Made by a program: the position numbers and the translations under genes. Shown one piece after another: positions 1 through 6,339 of a stretch of 6,339 nt of DNA. The first letter of the stretch is position 1. Each line of letters opens with the position of its first letter. The notes below the pieces were generated by a model. The model had not been told where the DNA came from. It was given only the letters and a program-made list of their open reading frames with translations, and did not search any database. The DNA is from an uncultured Lachnospiraceae bacterium (GTDB lineage Bacteria; Bacillota; Clostridia; Lachnospirales; Lachnospiraceae): the NCBI GenBank assembly GCA_958444395.1, contig CAUCOL010000113.1, positions 1-6,339 of the forward strand, written 5' to 3'.

Positions 1-45
1 AAAAAACGATGCATTTTATTCTTTATTTGGGTGTATTTTTTCTCC

Positions 46-87
46 AAAAACAAAAAAATCGTAAAAAAGTATACTTTTTTACGATTT
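46..87 (-). terminator. Rho-independent terminator closing the three-gene unit
   Basis: Positions 56-87 are a perfect 32-base inverted repeat centred between 71 and 72. Read on the minus strand, it can form a 14-bp stem with a UAUA tetraloop. The run that follows on the minus strand (55-46) is four T, one G and five T, and it extends the T run that ends the stem. It begins 12 bases past the TAA stop of the glycosyltransferase gene, the expected place for an intrinsic terminator. The stem is unusually AT-rich (six G or C in 32 bases), so efficiency may rest on length and on the U tract. On the plus strand no comparable T run follows the palindrome, so it looks one-directional. Confidence 0.85.
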
Positions 88-99
88 AAGTGTGATATT

Positions 100-1029
100 T
101 TATTCTTCCTCCCGGGATATGTAGATTGGTCTGTGCTTCGTCTCCAGATACGTACGGGACAGATACATGCCCATGATCCCCATGCACAGCAACTGGATCC
201 CGCCAAGCATCGTCATAACGCACATCATAGATGGCCAGCCCGATACCGGATCTCCGAAGATCAGTGCACGCACAAAGATAAAGATCACACCGATCATTGC
301 CAGTACACAGAACAGCACACCGGTCAGGGATGCGATTGACAACGGTGCGGTCGAAAATGCAACAATCCCTTCCAGGGAATATTTAAACAGCTTCCAGAAA
401 CTCCATTTCGTCTCTCCTGCCACACGCTCTACATTCTCATAGGCGATCCATTTTGTCTTAAAACCGACCCAGCCAAAGATTCCCTTAGAGAAACGGTTGT
501 ACTCCGCCATCGACAGGATACTGTCTACCATCTTCCGTGTCATGAAGCGGTAGTCTCTGGCTCCGTCTACGATGTCCGCTTTCGAGATCTTATTGATCAG
601 CTTATAAAACATCCGCGCAAAGAAAGAACGGATCGGCGGCTCTCCCTTTCTCGTTGCCCGTCTGGTGGCGGCACTGTCATACCCCTCCACGGCTACCGTC
701 TCATACATCTCACGCAGCAGTGCCGGCGGATCCTGCAGATCCACATCCATAATGACTACATAATCTCCAGTGGCATGCTTTAATCCTGCATAGATGCCTG
801 CCTCTTTTCCAAAATTCCGCGAGAAAGATACATAATGCACTCTCTCATCCTCTGCCCGCAGACCCTTGATCACTTCTAACGTACGATCGCTGCTGCCGTC
901 GTCAATAAATTCAAATTCAAACTGCAGCTCCGGAATTGATTCAAATGTCTTGATCATCTCCCGATAATATATCGGGATTGCTTCCTCTTCATTAAAACAA
1001 GGGACGATAATTGAACAAGTCTCTTTCAT
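100..1029 (-). CDS. GT2 family polyprenyl-phosphate glycosyltransferase (GtrB/CsbB/DPM1-like)
   Basis: Probably transfers a sugar from a nucleotide-sugar donor to undecaprenyl phosphate at the cytoplasmic face of the membrane. The 309 residues match the usual length of this family. The GT-A fold begins at once (SIIVPCFNEEE, 6-16), followed by FIDDGSSD (41-48, nucleotide binding), FSRNFGKEAG (69-78), and DVDLQDPP (95-102), which carries the metal-binding DxD at Asp95/Asp97. ARDYRFM (157-163) holds Asp159, likely the catalytic base by comparison with GtrB. RVAGETKW (202-209) is the family's R-x-x-G-E/x-S/T-K-aromatic signature. An amphipathic stretch (about 211-227) precedes two membrane helices (about 230-257 and 268-290), and the tail is short and charged. 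The ATG at 1029 is preferred because it places the first beta strand at the N-terminus and an in-frame TGA lies three codons upstream. The gene is last in the unit, 97 bases after the YfhO-type gene, its likely functional partner. The sugar cannot be told from sequence; GlcNAc, glucose or galactose are all known in relatives. Family assignment is firm; the polymer target is inferred. Confidence 0.95.
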   Translation of the reverse strand: MKETCSIIVPCFNEEEAIPIYYREMIKTFESIPELQFEFEFIDDGSSDRTLEVIKGLRAEDERVHYVSFSRNFGKEAGIYAGLKHATGDYVVIMDVDLQDPPALLREMYETVAVEGYDSAATRRATRKGEPPIRSFFARMFYKLINKISKADIVDGARDYRFMTRKMVDSILSMAEYNRFSKGIFGWVGFKTKWIAYENVERVAGETKWSFWKLFKYSLEGIVAFSTAPLSIASLTGVLFCVLAMIGVIFIFVRALIFGDPVSGWPSMMCVMTMLGGIQLLCMGIMGMYLSRTYLETKHRPIYISREEE

Positions 1030-1043
1030 AATTTTTCACACTA

Positions 1044-1053
1044 TTTCCTTTCC
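1044..1053 (-). promoter_or_regulatory. Probable ribosome binding site of the GT2 gene, unusually distant
   Basis: Read on the minus strand, the sequence is GGAAAGGAAA. The AAGGA core ends about 16 bases before the ATG at 1029, which is longer than the usual 5-10. An in-frame TGA at 1038-1036 rules out a longer protein starting nearer the site. No better purine-rich motif lies closer; only an A-rich stretch (1036-1032) fills the gap. The rest of the 97-base spacer (1030-1126) shows a weak 5-bp inverted repeat (ATCTG-TTC-CAGAT on the plus strand, about 1074-1062) and no convincing promoter. Confidence 0.5.
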
Positions 1054-1126
1054 ATATCTCTTATCTGTTCCAGATGGCTTTCTTCTTTTCTATGTAAAAG
1101 TTCACAGATGTTCTTCCTAAGCCCTG

Positions 1127-3871
1127 TTATTGCCGCTTCTTTTTCCTGCGGCTGCGCCATGCACCAATCAGCAGAATACCGCCTCCGGCTGCTGTGGACA
1201 GAATCCCCGCCGGCAGATACGGTGTTGTGTAGCGAAATACTACATGCGACTTTCCTGCCGGAAGCTCCAGTGCCATGTACATATTGTTGGACTGATAGAT
1301 CTTCGCGTTCTTTCCATTTACCGTCGCTGTCCAGCCACTGCTATAAGGAATCGACATCTGTAAAAACTTCGTCTTAGACAGGGAGATTTCCCCCTCTATC
1401 CGGTTTGTCGATACCTTCAGATGTTCCAGATGGTTCTCCTGCAGTGCCTGTACCTGACTGTCATACCGGTCCATCGGCTCATAGATAACCATAAAGTCAT
1501 CTAAAGAGTATACACCTTTTGCCGGAAAAGTGATAGTGCATTCTGTTTTCGCCGTCTTCGAATACCCCAGGTTGATCGTCTGGTTTGGTTCATCATACCA
1601 GGCAGACTTCTTCGGGTTCATCAGCACAAAATAATTCGTCGTGTCACCCGACGTAACGGTTCCGACCTGGTAATACTTTCCGGACTTGATCACCTGAAAC
1701 TCATTCAGCCACAGATAGGTTTCGCAGTTTGCCCTTCCCTGAAAGGTCAGACGGATCGTCGCATTTTCCTCATTTACATGCAGCTGGTTCTTCTCCCAGG
1801 TCAGACCGCTGCAGCTCGCCACACGGCAAAACTCCTGCTGTGTATCCAGCGTCAGCTCCGATGGCTGTGTCCAGATCATAGATAGGTTCTTTTCTTCCGC
1901 ATCGTCCAGCACGACGGACTGCATCAGCACCTGCTGCTTTTCGATCGGTGACAGCAGATCATATTCACTCTGCTTCATCCAGGCAGATGTCGTGTAACCC
2001 AGCGGAAGATATTTTTGATTCTTATAGATATAATAGTTGTCCTGTTTTCCGGTCAGACGATAACCATACGGCACCAGCCCATCCTTCTTCCGGTCTGTCA
2101 TATAATATCGTGTCGATGTCAGTTCGTTCAGAACGGTTCTGCCATCCAGTCCACGCAGTGAATATGTTCTCTCCATCGCATTTAACTGAAATGCGTTATA
2201 ATAATCAAAATACCACTCCGGTGCAATGCTGAAATACCAGTTATGCCCGAAATAATTCGTCATGAGCGACTGATTTCCAATGATCCACGGCTGCTCCACA
2301 CGGTAAAAAACCGACGTCTTATCCGCTGCGGACACCTGATCCAGCCCGACGGCGGTCAGTCCATTTCCTTTCTTGTACTGCATTGCACGCAGTTTTTTCA
2401 CTACCTGTACCGGGCTATCCAGTGCTGTGCTGCGTACATCGCCCGCCTGATCAAATTCATCCAGATAATCCGTCTCCTCTCCCATATAGGCAGAGATCAC
2501 ATTGACACTTAAATTGACTGCGATAAATACACACAATGCCAGACTCAGATGAAAGTAATTGCCCCGCCGTGGACGCAGGGTGTACAGAACATCCCGGATA
2601 CGCTGCAGCAGACGGTAGCCGCTCTTCTTTCCCTCCGTATAATGCCGGCGCAGATACCGTGCCAGCGCATGTACGACCGTGTCACTGTCACCGCCCATCC
2701 AGAAATGGAAAACGACAGGAAGCGTGCACACCAGAATATAGGCGTTTAACATCGCATACGCATAATTCCATCGATTGGATGCATAACCGAATCCATTCAT
2801 AACGCGTCCCATTAATGGGACAAAGAGCATCCCCGTCAGGATAATAAAACCAAGCTGCAGTTTATGATTACGCAGCTTTTCCTCCGGCTTCTTCGGACGA
2901 TGGATAAACAATATGATAACACCCGCCAGACAGAGAATGGAAAAACCAAGATTTGTCCAGCCGCTCGGAAGTTTGCCTGTATTTACATAGCTTGCAAAAA
3001 ACTGCTGATAAAATTCTTTTGGATAGACCCACAGTGAATCGGTATATCCTCCCTCCCCGCCACGGGAGAAGGTCAGGTATGCCATGACCATCGGCACCAT
3101 GATCACACCTGACAGCAGTACCCCGCACAGATAAGAACCGATCATCCGAAGCAGCAGGATTCCTTTTGCTTTCCACTGCATCGCACGCTCTGGCACCAGA
3201 TAAAACAGCACATATAATGCCATCATCATCGTGTTCATATAGCCAAAGTAAAAGTTTGAGATCAGGGATAACGCCACAACACCGGAAAACATGCCGTATT
3301 TTCTTTTCCAGATGATCCGCTCGATCCCCAGCAGATACAGTGGCAGATACATCATGCCATTCGCAAAAAAAGGATGACGTACGGAGGCATATAATGCATA
3401 TCCACAAAACGCATAGACCAGTGCGCCTGCCAGGATCGACACTCTCTGCCGGTGTCCTTTGCAGAAACAGAAGCAGGAAAAGAATGCCCCCGACAGATAT
3501 AACCGTACGAAGATCAGCAGGGCATACAGCCCTTCCAGCCAGGATTCCGGACAGAAAAGTGCGGTCAGTGTCAACGGATCCCCAAAACCGTAATAATTCA
3601 GAGTCGTCAGTACATCCATTCCTTCGCCGATCGAAAAATCCACCATCGGAAGCTGCCATCTGCCATGCAGAAGATTTCTGCATGCCTCCCGAAGGTAGCG
3701 GTGTATATATACCAGTGTCGGATAATGCTGCGCTGCACCATCCTTTCCCCATACGAATGATTTGCCATTTCTCTGAAATACCCACACGACCACACTGCTG
3801 ATAATTATAAAAAAGATCGTGTATGCCAGGAAATAATCTCTTTGTTTCTTTCGGATCTGTTTTATGTCCAT
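1127..3871 (-). CDS. YfhO family polytopic membrane protein, probable GT-C glycosyltransferase
   Basis: A 914-residue membrane protein of the YfhO family, likely to move a sugar from a polyprenyl-phosphate carrier onto a surface polymer or glycoconjugate on the outer face of the membrane. A basic N-terminus (KQIRKKQR) leads into helix 1 (about 13-32). The first external loop has WGKDGAAQHYP (41-51), with Asp44 in the position of the GT-C catalytic acid, then GEGMDVLTTLNYYGFGDPL (82-100), typical of YfhO. Further helices lie near 111-135, 144-162, 167-186, 194-225, 240-266, 306-323, 338-357, 371-391 and 440-461. YASNRWNYAYAM (363-374) resembles a conserved loop of the family. A large outer domain (about 462-884) ends in IPYSSGWTATVNGK (841-854) and LELPAGKSHVVFRY (868-881), the usual YfhO C-terminal beta domain, followed by a last helix (about 886-904) and the basic tail RRKKKRQ. 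The start is supported by a ribosome binding site 8 bases upstream. In Bacillus subtilis the YfhO partner is CsbB, matching the GT2 gene that follows. The acceptor here is unknown; lipoteichoic acid is only one possibility. Confidence 0.92.
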   Translation of the reverse strand: MDIKQIRKKQRDYFLAYTIFFIIISSVVVWVFQRNGKSFVWGKDGAAQHYPTLVYIHRYLREACRNLLHGRWQLPMVDFSIGEGMDVLTTLNYYGFGDPLTLTALFCPESWLEGLYALLIFVRLYLSGAFFSCFCFCKGHRQRVSILAGALVYAFCGYALYASVRHPFFANGMMYLPLYLLGIERIIWKRKYGMFSGVVALSLISNFYFGYMNTMMMALYVLFYLVPERAMQWKAKGILLLRMIGSYLCGVLLSGVIMVPMVMAYLTFSRGGEGGYTDSLWVYPKEFYQQFFASYVNTGKLPSGWTNLGFSILCLAGVIILFIHRPKKPEEKLRNHKLQLGFIILTGMLFVPLMGRVMNGFGYASNRWNYAYAMLNAYILVCTLPVVFHFWMGGDSDTVVHALARYLRRHYTEGKKSGYRLLQRIRDVLYTLRPRRGNYFHLSLALCVFIAVNLSVNVISAYMGEETDYLDEFDQAGDVRSTALDSPVQVVKKLRAMQYKKGNGLTAVGLDQVSAADKTSVFYRVEQPWIIGNQSLMTNYFGHNWYFSIAPEWYFDYYNAFQLNAMERTYSLRGLDGRTVLNELTSTRYYMTDRKKDGLVPYGYRLTGKQDNYYIYKNQKYLPLGYTTSAWMKQSEYDLLSPIEKQQVLMQSVVLDDAEEKNLSMIWTQPSELTLDTQQEFCRVASCSGLTWEKNQLHVNEENATIRLTFQGRANCETYLWLNEFQVIKSGKYYQVGTVTSGDTTNYFVLMNPKKSAWYDEPNQTINLGYSKTAKTECTITFPAKGVYSLDDFMVIYEPMDRYDSQVQALQENHLEHLKVSTNRIEGEISLSKTKFLQMSIPYSSGWTATVNGKNAKIYQSNNMYMALELPAGKSHVVFRYTTPYLPAGILSTAAGGGILLIGAWRSRRKKKRQ

Positions 3872-3878
3872 CTGTGGA

Positions 3879-3885
3879 TCCCCCT
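3879..3885 (-). promoter_or_regulatory. Ribosome binding site of the YfhO-type gene
   Basis: The minus strand reads AGGGGGA, ending 8 bases before the ATG at 3871. This spacing fixes the start codon. The site lies in the 64-base gap after the transglutaminase stop (TGA at 3938-3936). That gap shows no strong hairpin with a T run, so read-through from the upstream gene is expected. Confidence 0.75.
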
Positions 3886-3935
3886 ATATCGTTACCTTTC
3901 TAGTCAATCCTGCCCTCTGTCAGATAAGTTCTCTG

Positions 3936-6339
3936 TCACTGCTTACTGCTGTGCTTATTCTTTTTCTGCTGTGCCAGCTCCTGTGCAGCCCTTCGCAGAA
4001 ATGTCCGGCACCAGCGCACCTCATCAACGGTCCGCTCATTCTCACCATACTTCGCCGCCTGCAGATATTCAAAATACTGCATGATACACTCTCTGTCAAG
4101 CGTATCCGGCAACCGGTCCAGCAGAAGTGCCCGGTATTCGCTGTCCGATTTATGGGACAGCCCCCACATTCCGTAATGATGCAGATACCGCACAAATAAC
4201 CGGTTCATCTGCAGGATCTTTTCATTCCGTGTGCTACACCGATTGATGCAATGTCTGTACCATGCCGCCCCGATCAGGTGTCTCACAAACCATGCTGCGA
4301 TGAGAAGGAGAACGAAAAGACCGGCTGCGATCCCCCTTTTCTGCCCTGCTGTCAGGATCGATGTCTGTTCCTGTACTCCCTGTCCTTTCCCGGACGTCCC
4401 GGAGGATTTCTTCTGCAGAGACGGCGTCTTAGACGGTGCCGGTGTCGTCTGCTTTGGCTCATCCGCTTTCTCATCTGCAGCACTCTTCCCGGTCGGCGAT
4501 GGCTTCGGTGTTGCCGATTCGATCATCTTCTCCGCCGACAGCTTCTGACGTCCACCGTCATTGCTGCTGCCGGTTACATCTGCCGGGATCCAGCCAGTTC
4601 TATGTTCATAGATTTCCGCCCATGCATGTGCATCGGAATCCAGGATATCTGCCGTATAGCTTCCATCCTCCGTCTGTCTGAATTCATCGGGATCGATCCG
4701 ATAGCCCGACACATACCGTGCCGGAACCCCCATCGCCCGATACAGGATCGTTCCTGCAGAGGCAAAATGTTCACAGTAGCCCTTCTTCTGATTAAATAAG
4801 AAGTCTTCGACAAAATCCACCCCTGTTGTCTTTGGGGATAGTTGTGTGCTGTACGATGCAATATCTCCCAAAAACTTTTTTACTTTCCGAACCATCGCAT
4901 TTCCCGTCGGATACTCATCATCCATTCCATCCCCCGTCTGTTTCTCCAGTGCTTTTGCCAGACGGATCGTCCGCTCCAGCCCGCTCTTTGGCAGCTGGCA
5001 GTATTGATCTACGATGAATTCCTCATATTTCTTCTGCTCCTGCATCTCCTCCTCGGAAAGAGTCTCCTGCGTATCGGCACCCGCTGTACGCATCATGATA
5101 TCCGACGCATATCTGTCACCAATATCCATCCCTTTCCAGACGACGAGCTGATCCCCCAGACAGGAATCACTGTAATAAACCGGTGGTACAAATCCTCGAA
5201 AATCCATGCTTTGCTTTGTAGAACGCCTCGTCAGATTCAGATCCCCATGCCACTGATAATCATCCTCTGCCTTTAATGCCAGCAGCCGGCTATAATACGG
5301 GAGTAATGCCTCCTTTTTATACTCTGTGTCCTCCGGATAGCTGATATTCATGTCCTGTACCGGATAGGTCAGAATATCATGTCCGTTCCCCTGCATAGAA
5401 TATTGTCTCTCAATCTTCGCCTGCTCGTCATCATCATTAAAATCTTCGATGGCATCCCTCATCACGTCCCCTGTATCATTCAGATAATCATACGTATATT
5501 CGGAAAACTGCTCTCCCATCTCCAGAATATACTTTCCTTCCTCTTCACGAAACTTCTTCGAAAACAGATCTGTCGCACTCCACTTTCCATCCTGATAGAC
5601 TGTGCCGGTATAGACACGCAGATAGATCGAATCGACCGGCTTACTGTCCATCGTGATAAATGCGATCGGCTTATCTTTATATTTTGGTGCCGTGTTCGTC
5701 ATCACGCCACGCACCTGTCCCGCCATCCGCTGACGAAACTTCTCTGCCAGACTGATCACTTCTTCTTTCGCATTCTGTTCCCAGATGTGCTGTTGATCCA
5801 GTACGGCATCCTGATACCCCGACAAACGGTCGCTGCAAAGGAGCGTCAGGATCACCGCAGCCGCCAGCACGATGACAGACAGCAGGCTGACGGTCCAGTA
5901 GATTCCACTGTTACTGCCCTGTTCGGTCTGTTCTCTTTGCCGAAAAATCCTTCTTCCGCCCTGCTTCTGACCCGCTGTGGCAAACCGCATTCCCAGACTG
6001 CCGATGATCAGCCAAAGCATATCCGGCATAGAAGGGGACAATCCCAGTAAGAGTTCCAGACAGACTACCGCCACTGCCGGCAGGATGCCCAGCCAGAAGC
6101 CTCTACGTCTTTGAAAACACCATGCCATCAAAAGTCCCAGCAGAATACCAAGCAGTAGAAGAAGACTGCTGCCAGCCCACACATGCGTACCTTTCTGTGA
6201 AACCAGCTGAAACTGTTCCGCCACAAACGCTCCTTCGTTCCCGCCTGTATATTTTCCATACCAATATTCAATCGCATTTCCCAGGTCATACATATACTGC
6301 CGGTATAGCTCCAGTCGGAGCAGGACAACAGCTGCCACC
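3936..6339 (-). CDS. Membrane-anchored transglutaminase-like protein (TgpA type), 5' end cut off by window edge
   Basis: The frame is open to the window edge. At least 800 residues are visible, and the GTG at 6338-6336 is probably an internal Val, because the protein begins inside a hydrophobic segment. Numbering here starts at that Val. Helices lie at about 54-75, 80-100, 105-120 and 147-168, followed by an external domain (169-490). The transglutaminase core is at about 490-595: GYCEHFASAG with Cys522, ARYVSGYRI (540-548), SDAHAWAEIY with His571, and GWIPADVTG with Asp587. The Cys-His-Asp triad is therefore complete. A Ser/Thr/Pro/Lys-rich linker (about 607-660) leads to another helix (about 669-690) and a cytoplasmic tail (695-800). 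The tail's AAKYGENERTVDEVR stretch recalls the DUF4129 region of TgpA proteins. The catalytic domain should face outward. Relatives may act as transglutaminases, amidases or proteases, and the substrate is not known. In many bacteria such genes follow MoxR ATPase and DUF58 genes, which could lie just outside the window. It is probably co-transcribed with the YfhO-type gene 64 bases downstream. Confidence 0.93.
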   Translation of the reverse strand, partial: VAAVVLLRLELYRQYMYDLGNAIEYWYGKYTGGNEGAFVAEQFQLVSQKGTHVWAGSSLLLLLGILLGLLMAWCFQRRRGFWLGILPAVAVVCLELLLGLSPSMPDMLWLIIGSLGMRFATAGQKQGGRRIFRQREQTEQGSNSGIYWTVSLLSVIVLAAAVILTLLCSDRLSGYQDAVLDQQHIWEQNAKEEVISLAEKFRQRMAGQVRGVMTNTAPKYKDKPIAFITMDSKPVDSIYLRVYTGTVYQDGKWSATDLFSKKFREEEGKYILEMGEQFSEYTYDYLNDTGDVMRDAIEDFNDDDEQAKIERQYSMQGNGHDILTYPVQDMNISYPEDTEYKKEALLPYYSRLLALKAEDDYQWHGDLNLTRRSTKQSMDFRGFVPPVYYSDSCLGDQLVVWKGMDIGDRYASDIMMRTAGADTQETLSEEEMQEQKKYEEFIVDQYCQLPKSGLERTIRLAKALEKQTGDGMDDEYPTGNAMVRKVKKFLGDIASYSTQLSPKTTGVDFVEDFLFNQKKGYCEHFASAGTILYRAMGVPARYVSGYRIDPDEFRQTEDGSYTADILDSDAHAWAEIYEHRTGWIPADVTGSSNDGGRQKLSAEKMIESATPKPSPTGKSAADEKADEPKQTTPAPSKTPSLQKKSSGTSGKGQGVQEQTSILTAGQKRGIAAGLFVLLLIAAWFVRHLIGAAWYRHCINRCSTRNEKILQMNRLFVRYLHHYGMWGLSHKSDSEYRALLLDRLPDTLDRECIMQYFEYLQAAKYGENERTVDEVRWCRTFLRRAAQELAQQKKNKHSSKQ

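Noticed and set aside
1..45. AT-rich left edge, including a possible small start (ATG on the minus strand near 14-12) and an ATGCAT palindrome
   Set aside because: There is too little sequence to judge. The only purine-rich motif (GGAG, minus strand, 45-42) is too far from the ATG, and six-base palindromes are common by chance.
31..339. A 102-codon plus-strand open frame spanning the terminator and the 3' end of the GT2 gene
   Set aside because: It reads through the palindrome and the AT-rich spacer and then antisense to the GT2 membrane region. Its His/Asp/Gln-rich translation resembles no family.
1030..1126. Possible internal promoter with a TTTACA-like -35 element in the gap before the GT2 gene
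   Set aside because: No acceptable -10 hexamer lies 16-18 bases downstream of it, so it was not annotated.
2868..3785. A 305-codon open frame on the minus strand inside the YfhO-type gene in another frame
   Set aside because: It overlaps the well-supported YfhO frame on the same strand. Its translation is rich in Cys, Arg, Trp and Gly with no family motif or membrane pattern, as expected of a shifted-frame shadow.
3340..3801. A 153-codon plus-strand open frame opposite the YfhO-type gene
   Set aside because: It is antisense to conserved YfhO segments, has composition typical of a reverse-strand shadow and no recognisable motif.
5379..6050. A 223-codon open frame on the plus strand opposite the transglutaminase gene
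   Set aside because: The translation is rich in His, Arg, Ile and Leu and shows no domain. It is antisense to a gene with clear catalytic motifs and has no convincing ribosome binding site.
6336..6338. GTG as the true start of the transglutaminase-like protein
   Set aside because: The frame stays open to the edge, the GTG is preceded by only one base of sequence, and the protein begins within a hydrophobic stretch, so the family's usual N-terminal helices probably continue beyond the window.

Overview
The window holds three large genes, all on the minus strand and reading in the same direction. The organism is most likely a low-to-moderate-GC Firmicute of the class Clostridia, and Lachnospiraceae is my best guess. 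The reasons are the style of the membrane transglutaminase, the very long YfhO-type protein, the purine-rich ribosome binding sites and the tight co-directional layout. This is inference from protein character, since no rRNA or other marker gene is present. No tRNA, rRNA, CRISPR array, insertion sequence or other mobile element was seen.

In order of transcription (right to left): (1) 6339-3936, a membrane-anchored transglutaminase-like protein of the TgpA type with an intact Cys-His-Asp triad, whose N-terminus is cut off by the window edge; (2) after a 64-base gap with a good ribosome binding site, 3871-1127, a 914-residue polytopic membrane protein of the YfhO family, a likely GT-C type glycosyltransferase acting outside the cell; (3) after a 97-base gap, 1029-100, a 309-residue family 2 glycosyltransferase of the GtrB/CsbB/DPM1 type with two C-terminal membrane helices. 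A perfect 32-base inverted repeat followed by a T-rich run (87-46) closes the unit as a Rho-independent terminator. The remaining 45 bases at the left edge are AT-rich and show no supportable feature.

The last two genes form a recognisable functional pair. In three-component glycosylation systems, a GtrB/CsbB-type enzyme loads a sugar onto undecaprenyl phosphate at the inner face of the membrane, a small flippase turns it over, and a polytopic GT-C enzyme moves the sugar onto a surface polymer. In Bacillus subtilis CsbB and YfhO do this for lipoteichoic acid. The flippase (GtrA/GtcA type) is not in this window. The transglutaminase-like gene upstream suggests a broader cell-envelope unit, but its substrate cannot be read from the sequence. 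The promoter of the unit lies outside the window or further upstream. The most noteworthy point is the linkage of a surface transglutaminase to a lipid-linked-sugar glycosylation pair; the individual families are known.
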